From: Fredericiella sp963839515
Lineage (GTDB): Bacteria > Chloroflexota > Anaerolineae > Caldilineales > Caldilineaceae
Reading direction: 5' to 3'
Assembly (NCBI GenBank): GCA_963839515.1
Contig: CAWIVN010000023.1
Location: 62,001 to 126,000, forward strand
DNA length: 64,000 bases
The notes under the pieces were generated by a model that worked only from the letters and a program-made list of their open reading frames with translations, was not told the origin of the DNA and made no database searches. Made by a program: the position numbers and the translations under genes. Positions 8,758 to 22,232 of this stretch are shown piece after piece. Position 1 is the stretch's first letter. Each line of letters starts with the position of its first letter.

Positions 8758-10007
8758 ATGGGTTCGCCACCGAACAAGGTCGCCGCCAGCAGCGCGCCGA
8801 AGCTTGCAATCAGCAGTGGTATCAGCAGGGAGGTCGTGGCGGTCATCTCAACCACCAATGCAATACCGGTGAAGGGTGACCGTACCACGCCCACAAAGAA
8901 GGCTGCCATTCCTACGATTGCAAAACCTGCCGGCTCGATGACCAGCCAGGGCAGCCAGGCGTGCAGCACGCCGGCATACAGCGCACCAAATGTGGCGCCA
9001 ACCACCATGAGCGGCGCAAACAGCCCACCCGGCGTGCTCACAGAGTAGGACAATGGCCCGAGAAACCAGCGCACAATAAACAACACCGCTAATGTTGTGA
9101 GCGACAGACCGCCGGAAAGCACCTGCTGGTTAAGCCCATCTCCGCCGCCCACCAGCGTGGGTTCAAACCAGGCAATGGCCCCGACCAGCGCGCCCACCAA
9201 AGCCGCGCGCAGTTCGACTGGCCAGCCAGTATAGCGGTTGAACAGGTCGAGGCCAGCTACGATCAGCCGGTTATAGGTTACGCCAAGCGCACCGAGCATC
9301 AGGCCCAGGCCCAGGTATGGCGCCAGTGTCCATAAGCCCGGCATGGTGAGCGGCGCAACGTGGAACTCAAGTGGGCTCCCTAGAATCTTCTGTGCCACAG
9401 CCATAGCCGTTCCACAGGCAATGAGCGTCGCCAACGCCAGGCGCAGCTGGAAAGAGCGCGCGACTTCTTCAAAAACAAAGATGGCGCCGCCCAATGGTGC
9501 AGTGAAGGCCACGGCGAGCCCTGCGCCGGCGGTGGCAGCCTGCAAGGGGCGGATATCTTCAATAGGCAGGCGCAGCCAACGTCCGAGCGACGAGCCGATG
9601 ACAGAGCCCATCTGCACAGTGGGGCCTTCGCGTCCCAGCGCCATACCGGCGCCGATGGCGAGCACGCCACCGATGAATTTGGGCGGAACTACACTGTACG
9701 ATGCCGGTTCGGCCTGGCCACGCATGACCGCTTCCACGCGCTGCACCCCGCTGCCGCCTGCGAGCGGCTGCAGCCGCACCAGGAAGCGTGCCAGCCCGAC
9801 GCAGACAGCGGCGCCCAGCACTGGTATCAGCCAGCCCCAAGCGGGGTAGTGGTGGCTAAAAGCCAGGACCTCAAGACGAAGTTTATCTGCCCACTGCAGA
9901 GCCAGGCGGAACAACGCCCCGGCAAAGCCGGCCAAGGCGCCGGCGCACAGCGCCACGATCGAAAGCACTACCAGGCCTTGCGTGCCGGCGCGTTCTTCAG
10001 GTGCCAA
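8676..10007 (-). CDS. clcA: ClC-family chloride channel / Cl-/H+ antiporter
   Basis: This 443-residue polytopic protein has the ClC signatures GGSGVQ, GREGP (with the gating glutamate) and GGLFAPL. A second acidic pair, FVFEE, lies at the position of the internal proton-pathway glutamate of the E. coli antiporter. Presence of both glutamates favours coupled Cl-/H+ exchange over a passive channel. No CBS domains follow the membrane part, as in short bacterial forms. The upstream region to its right holds an 18-base element identical to that before the cytochrome b cluster. Confidence 0.93.
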   Translation of the reverse strand: MAPEERAGTQGLVVLSIVALCAGALAGFAGALFRLALQWADKLRLEVLAFSHHYPAWGWLIPVLGAAVCVGLARFLVRLQPLAGGSGVQRVEAVMRGQAEPASYSVVPPKFIGGVLAIGAGMALGREGPTVQMGSVIGSSLGRWLRLPIEDIRPLQAATAGAGLAVAFTAPLGGAIFVFEEVARSFQLRLALATLIACGTAMAVAQKILGSPLEFHVAPLTMPGLWTLAPYLGLGLMLGALGVTYNRLIVAGLDLFNRYTGWPVELRAALVGALVGAIAWFEPTLVGGGDGLNQQVLSGGLSLTTLAVLFIVRWFLGPLSYSVSTPGGLFAPLMVVGATFGALYAGVLHAWLPWLVIEPAGFAIVGMAAFFVGVVRSPFTGIALVVEMTATTSLLIPLLIASFGALLAATLFGGEPIYDTLRERMLDGRPPHTTATLPRRSDE

Positions 10008-10129
10008 ATTGGTCCCTATCTAGTGACAAGGCAATCCATGAATTGTTCACAGTGCACGGTCAAGTGCGATATCGGCGCAGCATAGCACAATGCACATGTG
10101 GGTGGACCGGCAGGAACACGGGTATCAAA

Positions 10130-10147
10130 CCTAGCGGATGATCTAGG
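10130..10147 (-). promoter_or_regulatory. Putative operator, copy 4 (upstream of clcA)
   Basis: The plus-strand sequence CCTAGCGGATGATCTAGG is identical to 5265-5282. It lies 123 bases upstream of the clcA start on the minus strand. On the other side lies only the terminator of the complex I operon, so clcA is the only gene it could control. Confidence 0.5.
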
Positions 10148-10212
10148 TACGATGGCAGCTGCAGTGCCCACCTTTTGCCTGAGGTAGCAGGCTACGGGAG
10201 AGCCTTAGCAAC

Positions 10213-10264
10213 AAAAAGTCCCCGGGACGTCATGCGGAAGCTTGCTTCCGCCCGTCCCGGGGAC
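10213..10264 (-). terminator. Intrinsic terminator of the first complex I operon
   Basis: Two nested perfect palindromes form one long hairpin: the outer arms 10218-10229 and 10253-10264 pair over 12 bases, and the inner arms 10234-10241 and 10244-10251 over eight. Read on the minus strand it is followed by five T residues (10213-10217), 25 bases past the nuoN stop. Confidence 0.88.
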
Positions 10265-10288
10265 ATAGTATTACAGCGATTCTGTGGC

Positions 10289-11743
<1,455 letters not shown>

Positions 11744-11744
11744 G

Positions 11745-13280
<1,536 letters not shown>

Positions 13281-13294
13281 GACGAGCCTCTCGG

Positions 13295-15187
13295 CTAGTG
13301 TGCAAACACAAAATAAAGCACGACCGCCACTACGCCCAGCAAAATGCTAAAGGCATAGGTAGGCACCGCACCATTTTGCAGCTTGCGCACGGCTTCACCA
13401 CCGTCGTTAGTCACCTCGCCCACGGCATTGACGGCGCCGTCGATCACCTTTGGATCGAAGAAGCGGGCCAACCAGCCGGACAGGGCCAGCAGCGGTTGCA
13501 CTATCCAGTAGTTATAGATGCGATCGATATACCACTTGTTGTCCAGGGCGGGCTTGAGCCAGTTAAAAGCGTTGCCAATCGAAACCGTCCAGCCCTCACG
13601 CTTGATGTAGCGGGCCCAGGCATAGAAGAAGCCGGTGAGACTGAGAATCGTGCTGACCATGAGGACGAACAGCTCCAGCGGCAGGGCAATCTCCTCGTGG
13701 CCACCCGTGGCAGATTCGAGGTATGACTCGATCGTCAGCGCTAACGGCGTGTTGGCCAGGCCGATAAAGACCGAGAAGAACGCCAGCACCCACAGCGGTG
13801 CGGTCATGATCGAGGGGGCTTCATGCGCGTGGTCGTAAATGTGCTGGTCGCGCGGCTTGCCGTTAAAGGTCAAGAACGCGGCGCGGAAGCTGTAGATGGC
13901 CGTCAACAAGGCGGTGATGTCGCCGATGATATAGATGATCCAGCCGTCGTGGCTGGCAATGCTGGCCAGCACCGCGTCCTTGGCCCAGAAGCCGGAGAGG
14001 AGCGGTATGCCTGCCAGTGCCATGGCGCCGATCAGGAACTGGATATAGGTCTGCGGCATCTTGTGGCGCAGACCACCGAGGCGCCGGATATCGATCACGC
14101 CACCGGTGGCGTGCATCACACTGCCGGCGGACAGGAAGAGCAGCGCCTTGAAAAAGGCATGGGCGACCAGGATAAAGATCGCTGCTGCGGGCGAACCGAC
14201 GGCCGCAGCTGCCACCATGTACCCCAGTTGCGAGATGGTCGAGTAGGCCAGGATCTTCTTGAGGTCCACCTGCACGATCGCCAATGTGGCAGCAAAGAAG
14301 GCGGTCAGGATGCCGATGTAGCCCAATGCAGTGGCAACGCCTGGCGCCAGGTCCCAGATGGTGTAGGTACGCACCAACAGGTAAACGCCGGCAGTGACCA
14401 TCGTGGCGGCATGGATGAGGGCTGAAACGGGGGTGGGGCCGGCCATGGCGTCGGGCAGCCAGACGTAGAGCGGGAACTGGGCGCTCTTGCCGCTGACGGC
14501 AAAGATCAGCAGCAGCGTGATGAAGACAAGAACCGGCTGCGGCAGGTTGACTGCCTCGGCCTCTACCGTACTGTAGACCAACGACCCGACGTTGGTCCAG
14601 ATGATGAACATGGCGATCAGGTAGGCGGCGTCACCGATGCGATTGACCAGGAAAGCTTTTTTGCCGGCGTCGGCATACCAGCCGTACTGCTCGTCGCGCT
14701 GTTCAAACCAGAAGCCGATCAGCAGGTACGAGGCGAGACCTACGCCTTCCCACCCCACAAAGGTGGACAGGAAGTTGTTGCTCATCACCAGCACCAACAT
14801 GGCGAGGATAAAGAAGTTGAGATAGAAGAAGAAGCGCTGGTAGCGTGCCTCGTGCGCCATGTAGCCGATCGAATAGATGTGGATCAGCGCGCCGACGCCG
14901 GTAACCAGCATGGCCATCGTCGTGCTCAGAGGGTCTACCAGGATGGCCGCCGCCACACTGAAGTTGCCCACGGTCATCCACTGCCAGTAGGTGATGGTGA
15001 CGGCGCGTTCTTCCTCCGGCAAGCCGAGGATGCCGAAAAAGAGGCTGACGGCAATCGCAAAGGCCCCCAGCACGGCCAACGACGCCACCCACCCTACCAC
15101 CTTCATGGGCAGGCGCGGGCCAAGCAGTAGGATAATCAATGCGCCTGCCGCAGGAAATGCGAACAATAGCCAGGCTAAATCAAACAT
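13295..15187 (-). CDS. nuoL: NADH-quinone oxidoreductase subunit L (operon 1)
   Basis: This 630-residue distal membrane-arm subunit has the antiporter core (FVGWEGVGLASYLLIGFW, FPLYVWLPDAMAGPTPVSAL, KILAYSTISQLGYM). It ends in a long C-terminal part that includes the lateral helix and a final transmembrane anchor. The ATG at 15187 follows an ACGGAG ribosome site and gives the canonical N-terminus; an in-frame ATG at 15226 lies 13 codons upstream and is less likely. It lacks the histidine-rich insert found in the operon 2 copy. Confidence 0.94.
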   Translation of the reverse strand: MFDLAWLLFAFPAAGALIILLLGPRLPMKVVGWVASLAVLGAFAIAVSLFFGILGLPEEERAVTITYWQWMTVGNFSVAAAILVDPLSTTMAMLVTGVGALIHIYSIGYMAHEARYQRFFFYLNFFILAMLVLVMSNNFLSTFVGWEGVGLASYLLIGFWFEQRDEQYGWYADAGKKAFLVNRIGDAAYLIAMFIIWTNVGSLVYSTVEAEAVNLPQPVLVFITLLLIFAVSGKSAQFPLYVWLPDAMAGPTPVSALIHAATMVTAGVYLLVRTYTIWDLAPGVATALGYIGILTAFFAATLAIVQVDLKKILAYSTISQLGYMVAAAAVGSPAAAIFILVAHAFFKALLFLSAGSVMHATGGVIDIRRLGGLRHKMPQTYIQFLIGAMALAGIPLLSGFWAKDAVLASIASHDGWIIYIIGDITALLTAIYSFRAAFLTFNGKPRDQHIYDHAHEAPSIMTAPLWVLAFFSVFIGLANTPLALTIESYLESATGGHEEIALPLELFVLMVSTILSLTGFFYAWARYIKREGWTVSIGNAFNWLKPALDNKWYIDRIYNYWIVQPLLALSGWLARFFDPKVIDGAVNAVGEVTNDGGEAVRKLQNGAVPTYAFSILLGVVAVVLYFVFAH

Positions 15188-15241
15188 GAGTGCACTCCGT
15201 GATAAGGGCGGAGAGAATGGGTTCAACCATGCAAGAATGGT

Positions 15242-15544
15242 CTACCATTTCAGGATATTGATGTCGTCGATATTGGCCGTCTTGGTATGGTAAAAATGAG
15301 AAAGCAAAATGGCGAGTCCGACCGCCACCTCGGCGGCGGCTACGGCCATGATCATGAATACGAACATCTGCCCGTTGAGATTGTTCCACTGCCGGCTGAG
15401 CGCGATCAGCGTCAGATTGACGCTGTTGAGCATCATCTCGACGCACATAAAGATGATCAGCGCGTTGCGGCGTGACAAAACACCCACCGCGCCGATAACA
15501 AAAATGATTGCGCCCAGAATGAGGTAAAAATTAGTCGGCACCAT
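15242..15544 (-). CDS. nuoK: NADH-quinone oxidoreductase subunit K (operon 1)
   Basis: This 100-residue, three-helix subunit of complex I has the conserved glutamates in membrane helices (FMCVEMMLNSVNLTLIAL and AVAAAEVAVGLAILL), part of the central proton axis. The ATG at 15544 gives exactly the family length of about 100 residues. It lies 20 bases downstream of the nuoJ stop and 54 bases upstream of the nuoL start, in the usual J-K-L order. Confidence 0.95.
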   Translation of the reverse strand: MVPTNFYLILGAIIFVIGAVGVLSRRNALIIFMCVEMMLNSVNLTLIALSRQWNNLNGQMFVFMIMAVAAAEVAVGLAILLSHFYHTKTANIDDINILKW

Positions 15545-15564
15545 CGTCGTTGTCTTCCTCTGGC

Positions 15565-16077
15565 CTATGCGCTTTCTTCTTTGGGACGGCGAGCCAACAA
15601 AAGCGCGCCCAATAACGCGACGAGCAGCAGCACCGCCGCCAATTCGATCAGGATGATTCCCTGGCTGTAAAGATACATGCCCACCGCTTCGGGAATGCCA
15701 CCCGCATTGGCCGGCAGCGTGGCAGGCGTCAGCGGCGTCTGCAGCAAGGCAAAGCTCAGTGCCGCCACCAGGATGGCGCCCAATGCGAGGCCGGCATATG
15801 GCACCCAAGTGCGATAGGCCGCGCGCGTATCCAACCTCTCCGAGCCAACCAGCATCAGCACAAACAGGATCAAAATGACGATGCCGCCGGCGTACACGAT
15901 CACCTGTGCCACGCCCAAGAACTGGGCGTCAAGTGTCACGTAGAGGATCGCCAGCGTCACGAAGTGGGCTAGTAGAAACAGTGCGCTGTGCACCGCCACC
16001 CTAGCTGCCACCACCCCCACCGCCGCGCCGACGCTGAGAGCGCCGACCAGGATAAAGAAAATCATCGCAAAGTCCAT
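15565..16077 (-). CDS. nuoJ: NADH-quinone oxidoreductase subunit J (operon 1)
   Basis: This 170-residue membrane subunit has five hydrophobic helices. The motif FLGVAQVIVYAGGIVILILFVLML follows in part the conserved NuoJ helix 3 with its pi-bulge, involved in coupling quinone chemistry to pumping. It sits between nuoI (37 bases upstream) and nuoK. Length is normal. Confidence 0.93.
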   Translation of the reverse strand: MDFAMIFFILVGALSVGAAVGVVAARVAVHSALFLLAHFVTLAILYVTLDAQFLGVAQVIVYAGGIVILILFVLMLVGSERLDTRAAYRTWVPYAGLALGAILVAALSFALLQTPLTPATLPANAGGIPEAVGMYLYSQGIILIELAAVLLLVALLGALLLARRPKEESA

Positions 16078-16114
16078 AAGCTAACTCCGGTTGCTCGTTT
16101 GCTCCGCTTGTCGC

Positions 16115-16585
16115 CTACTCCGGGCGGATGACGACGTTGGGCTCCCCAGGATTCAGGAGCTGTTCTTTAACCAGGATAAAGTCGCGGCGGTTATAGCCGG
16201 CCATGGCAAACTCGTGGCCGAGCACGATCGCCTCGGTGGGGCACGCTTCTTCACAATCTCCACAGAAGACACAGCGCAGCAGGTTGACCTCGTACACCTT
16301 GGCATAGCGTTCGCCGGGCGACGTGCGGTTATTGGGGTCGTTCTCTGCCGCCTCGACATAGATGGCGCCGGTGGGGCACGCCGCTTCGCACAACATGCAG
16401 CCGATGCAGCGTTCCATCCCCGTTTCGTAGCGGCGCAACTCGTGCATGCCACGGAAGCGCGGGTACATTGGCACAGGATCCCTGGGATACTCGACCGTTA
16501 CCGGTCCCTCGGCCAGCGCCTTGAGCGTCACGCCCATTGCCCTGCCGATTTCGGTCGCACCTTTCAAAAAGTCACGAATCGCCAT
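16115..16585 (-). CDS. nuoI: NADH-quinone oxidoreductase subunit I, 2x[4Fe-4S]
   Basis: This 156-residue ferredoxin-like subunit carries clusters N6a and N6b, linking the peripheral arm to the quinone site. Two CxxCxxCxxxCP motifs are seen: C60, C63, C66, C70 and C105, C108, C111, C115. An amphipathic N-terminus precedes them, as in the family. AAAGGCGAGA precedes its ATG. It is the only nuoI in the window; operon 2 has none. Confidence 0.96.
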   Translation of the reverse strand: MAIRDFLKGATEIGRAMGVTLKALAEGPVTVEYPRDPVPMYPRFRGMHELRRYETGMERCIGCMLCEAACPTGAIYVEAAENDPNNRTSPGERYAKVYEVNLLRCVFCGDCEEACPTEAIVLGHEFAMAGYNRRDFILVKEQLLNPGEPNVVIRPE

Positions 16586-16603
16586 GAATGATCTCGCCTT
16601 TCA

Positions 16604-17599
16604 CTACTTCCAGAACACCGTCATCAGCGCCGTGACCATCATGTAGACCAGGCTCACCGGCAGGAGGTAGCGCCAGTTAAAGCGCATCAGTTGGTCGTAA
16701 CGAGGCCGGCCGACGCTGGCGCGTACCCAGATGAACAGGAAGAGCAGGATGATAATCTTGGCCGCCAGCACGAAGGGGCCAAGCCATACCACGTCGCTCA
16801 ATATGCCAAACGGCAGCCGGTAGCCGCCGAAAAACAAGGTGGCCATGATCGCGCTGGTCGTGATCATGTTGATGTACTCGGCCATAAAGAAGAGCGCAAA
16901 CTTGATGCCGCCGTACTCTGTCTGGAAACCGGCCACCAGCTCATTTTCCGTTTCGGGCAGGTCAAACGGGCTGCGGTTGGTTTCGGCCAGGATGCAGATA
17001 AAGAAGAGTGGAAACATTGCCCACAGCCACAGCCATTCCCACCAGGCACGCGGTGTCTCGACCAACTGCACGAGGCTGAAGCCGCCCGCCAGCATCAAAA
17101 TGCTGACCAGGAAAACGCCCATTGGCAGCTCATAGGAGATCATCTGCGCCGACGAGCGCAATGCGCCCAGCAGCGAATAGTTGTTGTTGCTGCTCCAGCC
17201 GGCCAGGATGATGCCATAGCTCTCGACGCCTGCCACGGCGAGAATCCACAAGAAGCCAATCGGCACGTCCGCAATAGCCGGCACACCTTTGGCGATCGGG
17301 ATCACCGCCCAAATAACCAGGGCGGGAATCAGGGCCAGCGCCGGGGCAAGCAGGTAGACCGGCTTGTCCACGTGATTGGGGATGATCTCTTCCTTGAACA
17401 TAGCCTTGATCGCGTCGGCTACTGGCTGCAGCAGCCCCTTGGGGCCGGCGCGGTTAGGGCCTATGCGCACGTGGAAGCGCGCCAGCAGCTTGCGTTCGTA
17501 CCAGGTCAGATAGGCGAAGCCCGTCAGCAAGACGAGGATCAGCACCACGGCCCGGATGACCGGAAAGATGATGGTGTTCAGCCACCAGTTGAAGTCCAT
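16604..17599 (-). CDS. nuoH: NADH-quinone oxidoreductase subunit H (operon 1)
   Basis: This 331-residue membrane subunit forms the quinone cavity at the junction of the two arms. Diagnostic stretches include YERKLLARFHVRIGPNRAGP, the acidic loop ETNRSPFDLPETENELVAG, and the C-terminal RYDQLMRFNWRYLLP. Operon 2 contains a second, longer and clearly different NuoH. It starts 57 bases downstream of the nuoG stop. Confidence 0.96.
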   Translation of the reverse strand: MDFNWWLNTIIFPVIRAVVLILVLLTGFAYLTWYERKLLARFHVRIGPNRAGPKGLLQPVADAIKAMFKEEIIPNHVDKPVYLLAPALALIPALVIWAVIPIAKGVPAIADVPIGFLWILAVAGVESYGIILAGWSSNNNYSLLGALRSSAQMISYELPMGVFLVSILMLAGGFSLVQLVETPRAWWEWLWLWAMFPLFFICILAETNRSPFDLPETENELVAGFQTEYGGIKFALFFMAEYINMITTSAIMATLFFGGYRLPFGILSDVVWLGPFVLAAKIIILLFLFIWVRASVGRPRYDQLMRFNWRYLLPVSLVYMMVTALMTVFWK

Positions 17600-17656
17600 A
17601 ATTGCACCCGATCAAATGTGTGGGTTAAAGGGGAACTCCCCTGTCACCAAAGGACC

Positions 17657-20206
<2,550 letters not shown>

Positions 20207-20233
20207 AAATGAATCGGTTCCTTGGCTATAATC

Positions 20234-22207
20234 TCACTTTGCCAGAACTGGCGTATCCCGGTTAAGCGGCGAATCGCCTTCTGACTCCATGGAGGCCTCA
20301 TGCAGCACGCTGGGCTTCCCCACGTCCGGCCGATAGATCGGGCGGATCGGAATCATCGGCGCCACATCTTCCGGGTTAGTCAACTCGACATACGACTCAA
20401 ACTCGGGCCGATACTTGGCCAGGTTGCTTTGCAGGCCCCACACCGAAGCCTCGCCAAACGGGCAGAAGCTTTTGCCCGCAATGAAGGTGGTGATGCGCGC
20501 CAGCAGGTCTATATCCTTGTCGCGGCCGCCACCGTTCTCCATGCGAATGAGGATCTCTTCCAGCCAGGTCGTGCCTTCGCGACAGGGGGTGCACTTGCCA
20601 CAGCTCTCCTCGCGATAAAAGCTCAGCGTACGCCGCGCCACCGATACCATGGAGGTGCGGTCGTCGATGACGATGATACCGGCGGACCCTAGCGAGGAAC
20701 CTGCCGCCGCTACGGCCTCATAGTCCATCGGTGTGTCCATTTGGTCCGGCGTCAGTATCTTCATCGAGAGGCCGCCAGGCACGATAGCCTTGATCGCTGC
20801 CGTGTCCTCCTGCGGGCCGCCGCCGTAGGTATAGATGATGTCGCGCAGCGGGGTGGCATGCGGTAGCTCGTAGAGGCCCGGATTCTTGACATTGCCGCTG
20901 AGGCAGAAGATGCGCATACCCGGGGACTTTTCCGTCCCAAAGCTGCGGTACCAGTCAACCCCGTTGCGCATGACGTGTGTCACATTGGCGATCGACTCCA
21001 CGTTGTTGACGATCGTCGGCTTGGCGTACAGGCCCTCGACCGCGGGGAAAGGCGGTTTCATGCGGGGGTGGCCGCGGAAGCCTTCCAGACTGGTGAGGAG
21101 CGCCGTCTCTTCGCCGCATTCGTAAGCTCCTGCACCGCGATGCACCACGATCTGCAGGTTGGCGTCGGTGCCGAAGATCTTCTCGCCGACAAAGCCCTTG
21201 GCTTTGGCTTCCTGGATTGCCTCCACCAGCCGAGTATAGGCGAAGTAGTACTCGCCGCGAATATAGATGAACGCCAGTTCGGCTTTGATCGCAAACGAGC
21301 TCAGGATGACGCCCTCGATCAATTGGTGCGGGTCGTACTCCATAATAATGCGGTCTTTAAAGGTTCCCGGCTCCGACTCGTCGGCGTTGACGACGAGGTA
21401 GCGCGGCATGGCTGGGGCCAGGAAGCTCCACTTTTGGCCGGTCGGGAAGCCGGCGCCACCGCGGCCCCGGATGCCTGAGGCCTTTACCTGGTCTACGACT
21501 GCCTCTGGGGTCATCGAGGTCAGCACCTTGCGTGCCGTCTCATAACCGCCGTCGGCGATATAGGTCTCAATCGTATGGCTGTCTGGCTTGAATACGCGTG
21601 CCGTCAGCACCGGTTGTTCCATGCCGCCCACACGGTAGGGGCCGGCAGCCTTGCCCGTGCCTTCGGGATCACCCTCAGGTGTCCAACGTTCGAGCGAAGA
21701 AAAGCCCTGGCCGGAAGTAAGCAGGTCCAGCGCCTTTTGTACATCTTCGGCGCTATCCATTTCTTCAAAATAGCGTGCCTGGCCGGTCGCCCGCTCGGTG
21801 ACCATCGCCATCGGCGCGGTGCCGCATGAGCCAAGGCATTCCATGTGTCCAAGCGAGAACTTGCCGTCCCCGGTCAGTTCGCCGTGATGAATGCCGAGCT
21901 TCTCCTCGAGGTGGTGCAGGCACTGGCCGGCGCCGCGCAACATGCAGGGCACGTTGGTGCACACCTCGACATGATACTCGCCGGTGGGCTCGGTCTTGAA
22001 CATGTGGTAGAAGTCCACTACTGCGCCGACTTCGGCCGGCTCAATGTCGAACATTTCCGCCAGTTCGTTCTGCGCGTCCACTCGGCAGTAGCCAAACTCG
22101 CGCTGGATCACAAACAGCGCCGGCAGCAGGGCCGAGCGCTCGCGGCCTGCCGGGTACAGGCCCATCCACTTGCGTACTTCTGCACGAATTGCTTCGGATA
22201 AAACCAT
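20234..22207 (-). CDS. nuoEF: Fused NADH-quinone oxidoreductase subunits E and F
   Basis: One 657-residue polypeptide joins NuoE (residues 1 to about 165; [2Fe-2S] ligands C83, C88, C124, C128) to NuoF (from about residue 200). NuoF shows the FMN/NADH motif GIRGRGGAGFPTG near 245-257, ESCGKCTPCREG near 530, and a distal Cys in GKSFCPFGEA. Together these hold FMN and clusters N1a and N3, where NADH delivers electrons. The ATG at 22207 is chosen because it gives the natural NuoE N-terminus and starts 26 bases after the nuoCD stop. Separate nuoE and nuoF genes are commoner, so the fusion is notable, and no stop or restart lies between the domains. Confidence 0.93.
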   Translation of the reverse strand: MVLSEAIRAEVRKWMGLYPAGRERSALLPALFVIQREFGYCRVDAQNELAEMFDIEPAEVGAVVDFYHMFKTEPTGEYHVEVCTNVPCMLRGAGQCLHHLEEKLGIHHGELTGDGKFSLGHMECLGSCGTAPMAMVTERATGQARYFEEMDSAEDVQKALDLLTSGQGFSSLERWTPEGDPEGTGKAAGPYRVGGMEQPVLTARVFKPDSHTIETYIADGGYETARKVLTSMTPEAVVDQVKASGIRGRGGAGFPTGQKWSFLAPAMPRYLVVNADESEPGTFKDRIIMEYDPHQLIEGVILSSFAIKAELAFIYIRGEYYFAYTRLVEAIQEAKAKGFVGEKIFGTDANLQIVVHRGAGAYECGEETALLTSLEGFRGHPRMKPPFPAVEGLYAKPTIVNNVESIANVTHVMRNGVDWYRSFGTEKSPGMRIFCLSGNVKNPGLYELPHATPLRDIIYTYGGGPQEDTAAIKAIVPGGLSMKILTPDQMDTPMDYEAVAAAGSSLGSAGIIVIDDRTSMVSVARRTLSFYREESCGKCTPCREGTTWLEEILIRMENGGGRDKDIDLLARITTFIAGKSFCPFGEASVWGLQSNLAKYRPEFESYVELTNPEDVAPMIPIRPIYRPDVGKPSVLHEASMESEGDSPLNRDTPVLAK

Positions 22208-22232
22208 GGTGAGCACCCTAATTATCTGTCCA

